Shown here: positions 32,892 to 40,869 of the stretch, in pieces | Layout: each line of letters starts with the position of its first letter | Position numbering within the stretch: position 1 is the stretch's first letter | Assembly (NCBI RefSeq): GCF_030316855.1 | Contig: NZ_JASZYR010000019.1 | Span: forward strand, 37,988 to 101,987 | Length of the DNA stretch: 64,000 bases | From: Variovorax sp. J22P240 | Lineage (GTDB): Bacteria; Pseudomonadota; Gammaproteobacteria; Burkholderiales; Burkholderiaceae_C | Direction of reading: 5' to 3' | The notes under the pieces: generated by a model | Seen by the model: only the letters and a program-made list of their open reading frames with translations | What the model was told of the DNA's origin: nothing | Database searches by the model: none | Position numbers and translations under genes: made by a program

Positions 32892-33665
32892 TCAACCTCC
32901 ACTGCGCTGCGCTTCCTGCAGACGTGCTGCCCGGCGCATTTTGCGTGTTGCCTGGTTCGACTCGCCATTCCACGGCGGACACATCTCGTCGATGAGCGCG
33001 TGCTCGATGCCGACGCCCGGCCAGTAGTCCAGCCCCTGGAACGTAGCCCATGGCACGTCAATGACGCGCAGAAGAACCTCATGCCCGGCCTCTATCTCGG
33101 CGCGAATGAGCCTGTGGATCTTCCAGTTGGTGTAAGTGAGCGACTCGGCCTTGTCCTTCTCTGGCTTGGCGTAGTAGCGCGTTCGCACCTTCAAGTCGCT
33201 TTGCGTCACTCCGAGGTACATCACCTCTTCCTCGACGGTGAGCGCATAGACAGCCTTGTTGCAGTTCTCTGTCAACTGCAGCGCCATGCCGTCGCCCTGC
33301 GCGACATAGCGACCGACCGCGCGGGCAACGATGTCTCCTCGCATGCGCAAAGGCGGCGCCGAGATCGTGAGGATTGGTGGCGCTGGCTGCGCAACCGGCA
33401 TTGGCAATGTACCAGTGGGCCCGTCCCGCCGCGCGCGAATAGGCGCATCCTCGCCACGTCTGCGGGCATGGAATCGCTCAGCTGCCTCGTTCTTGCAGGC
33501 ATTGCACGCGCCATTGTTTACGTTGCGCCATGCGCCTTCGTGCCCGTTGCGGCAAGCTTCCACGGGCCAATAGCGCGTGAGGCCCAAGGCGCGAGCCTCG
33601 GCTGCTGTGGTGGGTCTTGTGGCCATCGGAGGTTCTTGCGTCCTTTCGAAGTCCAGATTGTGCAT
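32892..33665 (-). CDS. Putative GIY-YIG-like nuclease with zinc-binding N-terminus
   Basis: This protein of 257 residues shows an N-terminal CRNGHEGAWR...CNAC pattern (residues 38-57), likely a zinc knuckle. The C-terminal half resembles a GIY-YIG nuclease: VYAL and MYLGVT (139-154) stand in for the GIY and YIG segments. R161/R163 and the ending EHALIDEMCPPWNGE (E221, N233) follow the family order. An AAGGAG-like ribosome site precedes the ATG at 33665. No domain of known specificity was recognised, and the YIG-like motif is degenerate. It lies 261 bases from the helicase gene in the same direction and just upstream of the duplicated repeat. A restriction or homing-type role is possible. Confidence 0.6.
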   Translation of the reverse strand: MHNLDFERTQEPPMATRPTTAAEARALGLTRYWPVEACRNGHEGAWRNVNNGACNACKNEAAERFHARRRGEDAPIRARRDGPTGTLPMPVAQPAPPILTISAPPLRMRGDIVARAVGRYVAQGDGMALQLTENCNKAVYALTVEEEVMYLGVTQSDLKVRTRYYAKPEKDKAESLTYTNWKIHRLIRAEIEAGHEVLLRVIDVPWATFQGLDYWPGVGIEHALIDEMCPPWNGESNQATRKMRRAARLQEAQRSGG

Positions 33666-33734
33666 TCGCTCCTTGAATTGGCGAACCAGCGAGCACTTCG
33701 CGCAGCGCGCGCCGCTGGCCGGTTTCTGTGGGAC

Positions 33735-34090
33735 TCAGTGGAGCGCCTTGCGCACTGACTGAATCGCTTCGGTCACGATCTGCATGCGCCGCACCATCTC
33801 CGCGTTGACCACCTCCATCAAGGCGCGCAACTCGTGGGCTGAATGGGGAACTCCTCTAACTCCTGGAGGTAGAGAGGCGTCAAAAAGCTTTGCACGCAGT
33901 CATACGCACGATGTGCCGCGCGTAGATTGTTGAACTCGTCTTCCACGAGTAGCACTGCGTCACTGGCGGACTTGTTTTTGGTTGACTTCATAGGCGCGGG
34001 ACTTGTTGCCGGTCGGCGTCTGACGGCTTCGCGCCGTTTGGACTTGGAATCGCTGGATGCACTCGCGAGCGCGCGATCTGACTTGGCCAT
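33735..34090 (-). pseudogene. Broken copy 1 of a small repeated gene
   Basis: From an ATG at 34090 the frame runs MAKSDRALASASSDSKSK and on to LTPLYLQELEEFPIQPT, then shifts. Relative to the copy at 40442-40635 one base is missing near the CCCACGAG segment (about 33828-33838). After the shift the reading frame continues to a stop at 33735-33737 and ends in a QIVTEAIQSVRKALH-like tail. The N-terminal part is lysine/serine-rich. The other copy keeps the region after the shift intact, so together they define a parent protein of about 118 residues. I do not recognise its family. Confidence 0.6.
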
Positions 34091-34369
34091 GTTGGCCTCC
34101 CTGAGGTTGCGGTTTGCTGAAACCGCCGCCCCCGCTTCCAAACAGTGGCGGCAGCTCGAACGGGTTGGAAGACCGGGCAACCTTTTTCAAGAAACCGGCA
34201 GGACTTGCGCCCTCCCGTTCGAGCCGCCAGTAAATGGAGCACGAACGAGGAAGCCGCAGGCCCAGTGAAGGTATCTGCGGCTTCCGCCGAAAAACATTGC
34301 TGCGGGCTTCCAAACCCGATCACGTCCTTTGTCGACGTGACTTCCGCAGTATGCCAGCGCTATTTGCAA
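33735..34369. repeat. Dispersed repeat copy 1 (small gene plus upstream block)
   Basis: This 635-base block matches 40442-40869 in the same orientation, except that copy 2 lacks about 190 bases from the middle of the gene. The upstream portion (34091-34369) contains an inverted repeat CGGGTTGGAAG (34161-34171) against CTTCCAAACCCG (34307-34318). An inner pair, GAAGCCGCAG against CTGCGGCTTC, spans about 34250-34284. Both copies are unlike their neighbours in coding potential. No transposase is seen and target duplications were not identified. It fills most of the otherwise gene-free stretch from 33666 to 34390. Confidence 0.65.
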
Positions 34370-34390
34370 CTGGCGGCCGAAATTAACCCT

Positions 34391-36643
34391 TCAACCCAAC
34401 TTGAAAGGCAACTCCCGCACCGCCTTCCCAGTGATCGCCGCCACCGCATTCGCAAACGCCGGCGCCAGCGGCGGAAGCCCTGGCTCACCCATGCCGGTAG
34501 GCGCATCGGCACTCGGCACGATGTGCACCGCAATCTGCGGCATGTCGGTCATGCGCGGCACGACGAAGTCACCGAAGTTGCTCTGCTGCACCACCCCATC
34601 CTTCAGCGTGATCGCCGCGCCGGGCAGGCACATCGACAGCCCCATCACCGCGCCGCCCTGCACTTGCGCCTCCACGCTCTTCGGGTTGACCACGAGATTG
34701 CAGTGCACGCCCGCCGTCACGTTGTGAAGGATGGGCGTGCCGTCCTTCACCGAGGCTTCGACGACATACGCCACCACCGAGTTGAAGGATTCGTGCACCG
34801 CCACGCCCCAGGCGCGTCCCGCTCCGAGCTTCTTCTTGCCGTAGCCGGACTTGTCCACCGCCAGTTGCAGTGCCGCCTTGTGGCGCGGGTGCTGGTCGCC
34901 GATGAGCTTCATGCGGTAGGCGACCGGATCTTGCTTCGTAGTACGGGCGATCTCGTCGAGCAGCGTTTCCATGACGAACGCGGTGTGGGTCGAGCCCACG
35001 CTGCGCCACCAGAGCACCGGCACGTTGAGCTTGGGGTGATGCACCGTGAGCCGCATCGGCACGTCGTAGGGCTCCTTCATGCCTTCGACGGCGGTGGCGT
35101 CGATGCCGTCCTTGACCATCATCGGCTCGAACATGCTGCCCATCAGCAGCGACTGGCCGACGATGACGTGGTCCCAGCCGGTGACCTTGCCCTGCGCGTC
35201 GAAGCCGAGCTTCGCGGTGTGAAGGTGCATGGGGCGGTAGTAGCCGCCCTTGATGTCGTCCTCGCGGCTCCACAGCGTGCGGATCGGCGCGGCAATGCCC
35301 GCGGCCTGCGCGGCCTTGACGACGCCGCAGGCCTCGGCCACGTAGTCGCTGGTCAGCAGGCCGCGACGGCCGAAGCCGCCGCCCGCCATCAGCACGTGGA
35401 CCTTGACGTTCTCCGGCGGCACACCCAGCACCTTGGCGGCGGCCATGCCGTCGATGCCCGGCATCTGCGTGCCCGTCCACACTTCCGCCTTGCCTCCGGC
35501 CAAGCTGACGGTGCAGTTGAGCGGCTCCATCGGCGCGTGCGCGAGGTAGGGGAAGACGAACTCGGCCTCGATCTTGTGCGGGGCTCCGGCGAGCTTCGAG
35601 ACGTCGGCGTCGTACTTGCGCTTGCCCGGCCGCTTCGCGAGTTCGCGGTATTGCGCGAGCTGCTTCTCGCTGTCGACCTTCTCGACGCCGCTGTTGTCCC
35701 ATTCGAGCCTGAGCGCATCGCGGCCCTGTTTGGCGGCCCAGTAGCCGTCGGCGACCACGGCCACGCCTTCGGCGCCGCGGTCCAGCGGTACACGCAGCAC
35801 GGCCTTGACGCCCTTGATCGCCTTCGCGGCGCTGTCGTCCACCGACTTGAGCTTGGCGCCGAACACCGGCGGATGGGACACGACGGCGGTCAGCATGCCG
35901 GGCAGGCGCATGTCGATGCCGTAGTTCTGCTGGCCGCTGGACTTGGCCTGCGCGTCGAGCCGTCCGGTGGGCTTGCCGATGAGGCGGAAGTCCTTCGGGT
36001 CCTTGAGCTTGACGGTCTCGGGCACGGGCAGCTTCATTGCCGCTTCGGCCAGTTCGCCGTAGCCGAGCTGCTTGCCGCCGGGGCCGATGACGACGCCACT
36101 GCGCGTTTGCAGCGTCGCGGCATCCACCTTCCACTGTGCCGCCGCCGCGCTGACCAGCATGGCGCGGGTGCGGGCGCCGAGTTCGCGGTATTGCGTGTAC
36201 GAGTTCTTGATCGAACCCGAGCCGCCCGTGATGTGCATGCCGAAGGCAGGGTCGACATAAGCCGGGTCGTTGGTGCCGTGAACGCTTCGGACCTTGGACC
36301 AGTCGGCGTCGAGTTCTTCCGCCAGGATCATCGGCAATCCGGTCTGCACGCCCTGCCCGAAGTCGAGCCGGTTGATGGTGATGGTGGTGGTGCCGTCGCG
36401 GTCGATGCGCACGAAAGCCGCCGGCTGCTGCAGCGGCTTCAGGCCTGCCGGCTTGGCGGCCGCTGCGCTCGTGTCCTGCGCGAGCGCGCCCATCGGGAAG
36501 ACGCCGAGCGCGAAGCCGCTCACCGCCGTGAGCTTGAGGAAGCTGCGACGCGGCAGGCCGCTGGGTTCAGTGGTGTCCTCGATGCGCGTCATCAGCACGC
36601 GGAGGTTGGCGGGCAGCTCGAAAGTGGCTTGATCGAAGTTCAT
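34391..36643 (-). CDS. Molybdopterin-binding large subunit of an xanthine dehydrogenase-family oxidoreductase
   Basis: This 750-residue protein has a Tat signal (PRRSFLKLTAVSGFALGVFP, arginines 32-33) starting about 30 residues in. The molybdenum-binding regions include RLDFGQGVQTGLPMILAEEL and GGGFGRRGLLTSDYVAEACG. The sequence is of the IorB/aldehyde dehydrogenase type rather than true xanthine dehydrogenase. GGAG lies before the ATG at 36643. It is paired with the [2Fe-2S] subunit gene 14 bases upstream, so it forms a two-subunit periplasmic hydroxylase. The electron acceptor (usually a cytochrome c) is not encoded nearby. Substrate is unknown; N-heterocycles or aldehydes are candidates. 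Confidence 0.88.
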   Translation of the reverse strand: MNFDQATFELPANLRVLMTRIEDTTEPSGLPRRSFLKLTAVSGFALGVFPMGALAQDTSAAAAKPAGLKPLQQPAAFVRIDRDGTTTITINRLDFGQGVQTGLPMILAEELDADWSKVRSVHGTNDPAYVDPAFGMHITGGSGSIKNSYTQYRELGARTRAMLVSAAAAQWKVDAATLQTRSGVVIGPGGKQLGYGELAEAAMKLPVPETVKLKDPKDFRLIGKPTGRLDAQAKSSGQQNYGIDMRLPGMLTAVVSHPPVFGAKLKSVDDSAAKAIKGVKAVLRVPLDRGAEGVAVVADGYWAAKQGRDALRLEWDNSGVEKVDSEKQLAQYRELAKRPGKRKYDADVSKLAGAPHKIEAEFVFPYLAHAPMEPLNCTVSLAGGKAEVWTGTQMPGIDGMAAAKVLGVPPENVKVHVLMAGGGFGRRGLLTSDYVAEACGVVKAAQAAGIAAPIRTLWSREDDIKGGYYRPMHLHTAKLGFDAQGKVTGWDHVIVGQSLLMGSMFEPMMVKDGIDATAVEGMKEPYDVPMRLTVHHPKLNVPVLWWRSVGSTHTAFVMETLLDEIARTTKQDPVAYRMKLIGDQHPRHKAALQLAVDKSGYGKKKLGAGRAWGVAVHESFNSVVAYVVEASVKDGTPILHNVTAGVHCNLVVNPKSVEAQVQGGAVMGLSMCLPGAAITLKDGVVQQSNFGDFVVPRMTDMPQIAVHIVPSADAPTGMGEPGLPPLAPAFANAVAAITGKAVRELPFKLG

Positions 36644-36657
36644 GGTGGTCTCCTTCT

Positions 36658-37131
36658 TCAAGCCAGCGTCTTGGCGGCGTCGGCGACGGCGGCGCGGATG
36701 CGCGCGTAGGTGCCGCAGCGGCAGATGTTGCCCGCCATGGCCGAATCGATCTCGGCTTCGCTGGGCAGCTTGCCGGGCGCGATGGTCTTCAGGAAGGCGG
36801 TGGCCGACATGATCTGGCCGCTCTGGCAGTAGCCGCACTGCGCCACGTCATGCTTGACCCAGGCGTCGTGAACGGCCTTGCCGACCTTGTCGCCGCCATC
36901 GGTGACCGCTTCAATGGTGGTGATCTTCTGGCCCGCCGCGGCGGAGATCGGCGTCACGCACGAGCGGATCGCCTGGCCGTTGAGGTGCACGGTGCAGGCG
37001 CCGCACAGCGCCGCGCCGCAGCCGAACTTGGTGCCGGTCATGCCCAGCGTGTCGCGCAGGGCCCAGAGGATGGGGGTCGAAGGATCGGCGTCGACCTGCC
37101 GGTCCTTGCCGTTGATGTTCAGGGTGGTCAT
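36658..37131 (-). CDS. [2Fe-2S] subunit of a molybdenum hydroxylase (IorA-like)
   Basis: This 157-residue protein carries a plant-type [2Fe-2S] cluster (KFGCGAALCGACTVHLNG). A second cluster domain follows (VAQCGYCQSGQIMSATAFL and NICRCGTYARIRAAV). This matches IorA/CoxS-type small subunits that pass electrons from the molybdenum subunit. The ATG at 37131 begins MTTLNINGKDRQVDADPST. It is the first gene of the pair, with a candidate TetR site at 37154-37167, 23 bases upstream. Unlike the large subunit it has no signal, so it is probably carried out by the Tat partner. No MoCo-cytosine chaperone gene is in the window. Confidence 0.9.
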   Translation of the reverse strand: MTTLNINGKDRQVDADPSTPILWALRDTLGMTGTKFGCGAALCGACTVHLNGQAIRSCVTPISAAAGQKITTIEAVTDGGDKVGKAVHDAWVKHDVAQCGYCQSGQIMSATAFLKTIAPGKLPSEAEIDSAMAGNICRCGTYARIRAAVADAAKTLA

Positions 37132-37153
37132 GGTGGGGCTTTCTCTTCTTCGG

Positions 37154-37167
37154 TGAATATCGGTTCG
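37154..37167. promoter_or_regulatory. Candidate TetR operator ahead of the molybdenum hydroxylase pair
   Basis: TGAATATCGGTTCG preceded by GG matches the palindromic site at 37811-37824 read on the minus strand (TGAATATTTGTTCA) at 11 of 14 positions. It lies between the TetR stop (37207) and the start of the small subunit gene (37131), 23 bases from the latter. It suggests that the TetR protein represses the hydroxylase pair. Confidence 0.5.
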
Positions 37168-37206
37168 GCCAAACAATAGACCTGTGCCCGGCCCAGGTCA
37201 AGCGAC

Positions 37207-37779
37207 TCAGGCCTTGATGCCGTCCCAACAGAGGCCGAAGGCCATCGACAGGTTGGCGTCGGTACGGGCCAGTGCGCCGGAGCGAATGAGGTTGGCGGTC
37301 TCGCGCACCGAGCCGCCGAAGCTGTTGATGAGCAGGACGGTGGGCACGTCCTTCAGGATCTGGTGCGCCTTGGCCGACTCGATCAGATCGACCCAGTCCT
37401 TGATGAGCCGGGCGGAGAGATTGCGGCTCTCCTCGCTGAACCAGGGCGAGTTGTAGTACTGCTCCAGGAAAACGACCTGCGCATAGTGTGTCAGGCGGTG
37501 TTCGAGCCAGTTCATCCACATGTGCCGGAAGCGGCTGCGAAACGGCGCTTTCGGGTCGTCGCCGTGCATGAGGCTGGCGGCAGTCATCGTCTTGGCCTGC
37601 TCGTAGAGCGCGACCATCAACTCTTCCTTCGACTTGAAGTAGACGTACAGCGTGCCCGTGGCCAAGCCGGCCTCGCGCGCAATGGCGGCCATGGTCAGGC
37701 CGCTCAGGCCGGTCTGCTCGACCAGCGTGAACGTGGCCTCGGCGATGGCGCGGAGCTTTTCGTCGTCCTTGGGTTTCAC
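37207..37779 (-). CDS. TetR-family regulator
   Basis: This 190-residue protein has the N-terminal TetR helix-turn-helix (LTMAAIAREAGLATGTLYVY, then FKSKEELM) and a helical ligand domain. It sits directly upstream of the molybdenum hydroxylase pair (75 bases) in the same direction. A strong palindrome 26 bases upstream of its start and a related site ahead of the hydroxylase genes suggest autoregulation and control of that pair. The SDR gene is divergent, 193 bases from it. The ligand is unknown but may be the hydroxylase substrate. Confidence 0.9.
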   Translation of the reverse strand: MKPKDDEKLRAIAEATFTLVEQTGLSGLTMAAIAREAGLATGTLYVYFKSKEELMVALYEQAKTMTAASLMHGDDPKAPFRSRFRHMWMNWLEHRLTHYAQVVFLEQYYNSPWFSEESRNLSARLIKDWVDLIESAKAHQILKDVPTVLLINSFGGSVRETANLIRSGALARTDANLSMAFGLCWDGIKA

Positions 37780-37804
37780 GGCGCGATCTTAGAGCTTTCC
37801 GGCT

Positions 37805-37830
37805 TTTTGATGAACAAATATTCACCAAAA
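37805..37830. promoter_or_regulatory. Candidate TetR autoregulatory operator
   Basis: This 26-bp inverted repeat has arms TTTTG-A-TGAA and TTCA-C-CAAAA around six bases. It ends 26 bases ahead of the TetR start at 37779. Size and symmetry fit a TetR dimer-binding site. The core TGAA-N6-TTCA recurs imperfectly at 37154-37167. It is also 143 bases upstream of the divergent SDR gene, which it may co-regulate. Confidence 0.55.
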
Positions 37831-37972
37831 GTGACAATCACCTACCGAAGCAATCCCGTTTGTTCGGTTTTTCCGGAAGCCAGAAACGACATTCGACGTC
37901 TAGCGCGAACACTTTCCGGTCCCCATACTGACTGCATCTGATCGCCTCGATCAGCAACCCAAGGATCGAACC

Positions 37973-38737
37973 GTGAACCGTCTCGAAGGAAAAGTAGCTC
38001 TCATCACCGGCGCCAGCGCCGGCATCGGCCATGCAACCGCCAAGCTTTTCGCGGCGGAAGGCGCCAAACTGGTCGTCGGCGCGCGCCGGGCAGCCGAACT
38101 CGAAAAACTCGTCGAAGAAATTCGCGCCGCCGGAGGCCATGCCGTCGCACTCGCCGGCGACGTGCGCTCCGAAGACTATGCGCGCGCCCTCGTCGCGTTG
38201 GCCGTTTCGACTTACGGCCGCCTCGACATCGCCTTCAACAACGCGGGCACCCTCGGCGAAGGCGGCCCCAGCACGGGGATCTCGGAAGCCGGCTGGACCG
38301 ACACCCTGGCGATCAACCTGACCGGCGCCTTCCTCGGCGCCAAGCACCAGGTCGCGCAGATGCTGGAGAACGGCGGCGGCTCGGTCATCTTCACCTCCAC
38401 CTTCGTCGGCCACACCTTTGCGTTCCCGGGCGTGGCTGCCTATGCGGCGAGCAAGGCCGGCCTCATCGGCCTTACCCAGGCACTTGCCGCCGAATACGGG
38501 CCGCAAAGAGTGCGCGTGAATGCGATCCTGCCGGGTGCCGTCGACACCGACATGTACCGCAGCATGAACAACACCAAGGAGTCGCAGTCCTTCGTCACGA
38601 ACCTCCACGCGCTCAAGCGCGTGGCGACGCCGGAGGAACTGGCCCGCTCCGTGCTCTACCTGGCCTCGGACGACTCGTCGTTCGTCACCGGCACGGCATC
38701 GCTGGTCGATGGCGGCGCATCCATCACCCGCACCTGA
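37973..38737 (+). CDS. Short-chain dehydrogenase/reductase
   Basis: This 254-residue SDR carries the cofactor motif ALITGASAGIGHATAKLFA, the NNAG motif in FNNAGTLGEG and the catalytic Ser-Tyr-Lys in the VIFTSTFVGHTF and VAAYAASKAGLIG regions. It is cytosolic and probably NAD(P)-dependent. The motif TGAS-GIG and the C-terminal VDGGASITRT are typical of classical SDRs of the 3-oxoacyl-ACP reductase-like type. It is divergent from the TetR gene and followed six bases later by a LysR gene. The substrate is not predictable. Confidence 0.9.
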   Translation: MNRLEGKVALITGASAGIGHATAKLFAAEGAKLVVGARRAAELEKLVEEIRAAGGHAVALAGDVRSEDYARALVALAVSTYGRLDIAFNNAGTLGEGGPSTGISEAGWTDTLAINLTGAFLGAKHQVAQMLENGGGSVIFTSTFVGHTFAFPGVAAYAASKAGLIGLTQALAAEYGPQRVRVNAILPGAVDTDMYRSMNNTKESQSFVTNLHALKRVATPEELARSVLYLASDDSSFVTGTASLVDGGASITRT

Positions 38738-38743
38738 TCGGGC

Positions 38744-39649
38744 ATGGTGAAGCTGGACGGCTTGGCCACCTTCGTGGCGGTCGCGGAGTCAGGCTCCATC
38801 AGCGAAGCATCGCGACGGCTGGATCTCTCCAAGTCCGTCGTGAGCGAGCGCCTCGCCGACCTTGAAAAGGAGCTGGGGGTTCGTCTTCTGCACCGCTCGA
38901 CGCGCAAGCTGACGCTCACCGAAGACGGCAGCACCTTCCTGGCGCGCGCCTCCGCGATCATGCGAGATGTCGAGGAGGCCGCCGCAGAGTTGGCGCAGCG
39001 GCGCGGCACGCTGGTCGGGCCGCTGAGAATTTCCGCGCCGGTCACCTTCGGGCGCATGCACCTGGGCCCGGCGCTGTATCCGTTCATCGCGGCCCATCCC
39101 GGCATCGAGTTGGCGCTCGAACTTGATGATCGAAGAGTCGACGCCGCATCGGAAGGCTACGACGGCGTGGTCCGAAGCGGGCCGCTTGTCGATTCGCGCC
39201 TGGTGGCGTGGACGCTGGCCCGGAGCCGCCGGGCGCTCGTCGCCTCGCCGGACTACATCGAGAAGCAAGGCCGGCCCTCCAGCGTCGAGGATCTGCAGCG
39301 CCACCGGGGCGTGTTCTACACGAACCGGGGCGTTGCCGACTGGCAGTTCCGGCGCGATGGCGAGCTCGTGTCGGTGCGCGCGTCGCGGGCCCTGCGCGTG
39401 AACAACGGCGACATGATGCGGGATGCCTGCGAGACGGGGCTGGGCATCGCGCTGCTGCCCACTTTCATCGTCGGGGAGTCTTTGCGTGCCGGCAGGCTGC
39501 TTGCCATCGATATCGGGCTTCCTTCGGAGGAAGAGTTTCTGTACGTTGCGCATCCGGAAGGACGATCGCCCTCGGCGAAGCTGCGGGCGATGACCGATGC
39601 GCTCAAGGCCGCATTCGGCGACCCGCCCTACTGGGATTCGGGGCTGTGA
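38744..39649 (+). CDS. LysR-family regulator
   Basis: This 301-residue LysR protein has an N-terminal helix-turn-helix (ESGSISEASRRLDLSKSVVS, then ERLADLEKELGVRLLHRSTR) and a periplasmic-binding-like ligand domain of about 200 residues. It follows the SDR gene in the same direction after six bases, so it is probably co-transcribed rather than divergent, unlike most LysR activators. It may still regulate its own operon. The subgroup resembles the TDH-like/CrgA family with short C-terminal sequence. No ligand can be named. Confidence 0.9.
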   Translation: MVKLDGLATFVAVAESGSISEASRRLDLSKSVVSERLADLEKELGVRLLHRSTRKLTLTEDGSTFLARASAIMRDVEEAAAELAQRRGTLVGPLRISAPVTFGRMHLGPALYPFIAAHPGIELALELDDRRVDAASEGYDGVVRSGPLVDSRLVAWTLARSRRALVASPDYIEKQGRPSSVEDLQRHRGVFYTNRGVADWQFRRDGELVSVRASRALRVNNGDMMRDACETGLGIALLPTFIVGESLRAGRLLAIDIGLPSEEEFLYVAHPEGRSPSAKLRAMTDALKAAFGDPPYWDSGL

Positions 39650-40076
39650 TGCTTGGCAAGCCGGCGCAAGAGCGCTTCATCGCTGACATCCTCAAGAACC
39701 GCAATGACCGGGCAGGACACGACGACTTCGCCGACCGCTCGGGAGGTCAGGCCAACGGCATCGTGCGAATCTCGTCCGCTCCAAGCCGCGTGCGGTCGAT
39801 TGGCCATCCTCGCTAGCGGGCGTGCTTTGCGGCCCTTCGAAACGGGTAGGAGGCTTCCCGGTCCGCCTGTTGAATCACCGCACCCCAGGCCTTGTTGAGT
39901 GCTTGCCCGGCAGTCTTGCCACAGGTGGGCTGCAGATCTCGATACTAGGCGCCATGCCCGATGTAGCCGGCTGCCGCGAACCGAAGCCTCGATGGAGTAG
40001 CCACGGAGTGAATCGCCGACTCGCGTTCGCGTTTTGGCGCGTTGGCGAACTGCACGTGAGGTGAAGAGAACGTGCT
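39650..40076. other. Gene-free stretch between the LysR gene and an FNR-type promoter
   Basis: No convincing coding region, tRNA, terminator or repeat was seen here. Small open frames exist on the plus strand but have no ribosome site or recognisable content. The region may be decayed coding DNA or an intergenic spacer for the small gene starting at 40144. Confidence 0.5.
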
Positions 40077-40118
40077 TTGAGCTACATCAAGGCGGCGTCC
40101 AAGACGCTTGCGTAGCAT
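40077..40118 (+). promoter_or_regulatory. FNR/Anr-type box with matching -10, ahead of a small ORF
   Basis: TTGAGCTACATCAA (40077-40090) differs by one base from the FNR consensus TTGAT-N4-ATCAA. TAGCAT (40113-40118) fits a -10 element; if transcription starts near 40125, the box is centred at about -41.5, the class II position. CAGGAG precedes the ATG at 40144. This suggests oxygen-dependent control. Confidence 0.5.
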
Positions 40119-40143
40119 TCCTTCTCACAACAGGAGACTTTCC

Positions 40144-40341
40144 ATGCACGCAACTCCCGAGTCCTTGAAGCGCGATACGGCCCCTTCCGACTCCTTGGCG
40201 CTTGAAGTGCCTCTCGTCCAGATTCACTTGAACCAGTTGCTGGCGCTCGCACCATGGCCCGCCGCCATGTGGGTGTTTTGGCAGGGCCAGTTCTCGCGCT
40301 ATTCAACGTTTCTCGCTGGCGGCGCCCCTATCGACGCCTGA
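40144..40341 (+). CDS. Small protein of unknown function behind an FNR-type promoter
   Basis: This 65-residue ORF starts MHATPESLKRDTAPSDSLAL, with AGGAG about eight bases ahead of the ATG. It contains a hydrophobic stretch VPLVQIHLNQLLALAPWPAA and then MWVFWQGQFSRYSTFLAG. It may be membrane associated or amphipathic. No family is recognised. The promoter and ribosome site are the main reasons to believe it is real. It stands alone between the LysR gene and the second repeat copy. Confidence 0.4.
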   Translation: MHATPESLKRDTAPSDSLALEVPLVQIHLNQLLALAPWPAAMWVFWQGQFSRYSTFLAGGAPIDA

Positions 40342-40441
40342 CAGTCCGTTTCCACTGGGCTGAAAGACCGCAACGCTGCAGAGCCAATGTTCAGGCCACG
40401 TCTGTCACGACCGCGCACAAGGACCAGACTGTCTTCGAGCT

Positions 40442-40635
40442 TCAGTGACGTGCCTTACTCACCGACGGGCTCGCTTCGGTCACGATCTGCATTCGCCGCA
40501 CCATCTCCGCGTTGACCACCTCCATCAAGGCGCGCAACTCGGTAGGCTGAATGGGGAACTCCTCGAATTCTTGGAGATAGAGAGGCGTCAGGAAAACTTT
40601 GCACGCAGTCGTACGCAAGCAGCAGACTTGGCCAT
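40442..40635 (-). pseudogene. Broken copy 2 of the small repeated gene, internally deleted
   Basis: It begins with ATG GCC AAG TCT at 40635 like copy 1. About 190 bases corresponding to the N-terminal half of copy 1 are missing, and one extra base near 40589-40596 breaks the frame before LTPLYLQEFEEFPIQPT. The later part is intact in its own frame: ELRALMEVVNAEMVRRMQIV, then TEASPSVSKARH and a stop at 40442-40444. The defects differ from those of copy 1, so each copy decayed on its own. Confidence 0.6.
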
Positions 40636-40869
40636 ATTCGGGCCTCCCTAGAAGTTGTCGTTTGCAAAAAGCAACCGCCTCCGCTTCCAAACGAAGGCGG
40701 CAGCTCGAACGGGTTGGAAGACCGGACAACTTCTCACGAACAAACCGGCAGGACTTTCGTCGTCCCGTCCGAGCCGCCAAAAATTGGGACGCGAACGAGG
40801 AAGCCGCAGGGTGTTCGGGCTTCCAAACCCGACCAAGTCTTTGATGACGTGGCTCACGCACCAGCGCTA
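40442..40869. repeat. Dispersed repeat copy 2, abutting radA
   Basis: This is the shorter counterpart of 33735-34369. It includes the gene remnant and the upstream block with CGGGTTGGAAG (40709-40719) facing CTTCCAAACCCG (40820-40831). The flanking arms are 100 bases apart here and 135 in copy 1. It runs to the radA 3' end, so part of the repeat may supply the radA terminator region. The intergenic gap from 40342 is otherwise empty. Confidence 0.6.

Noticed and set aside
34145..36709. Very long plus-strand open frame opposite the molybdenum hydroxylase large subunit
   Set aside because: It is a shadow of the hydroxylase gene; its histidine/arginine-rich translation has no domain, and the opposite strand shows clear Tat, cofactor and family motifs.
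39653..39898. Small plus-strand ORF after the LysR gene
   Set aside because: No ribosome site, no recognisable content and no conservation evidence; it may be chance or decayed sequence.
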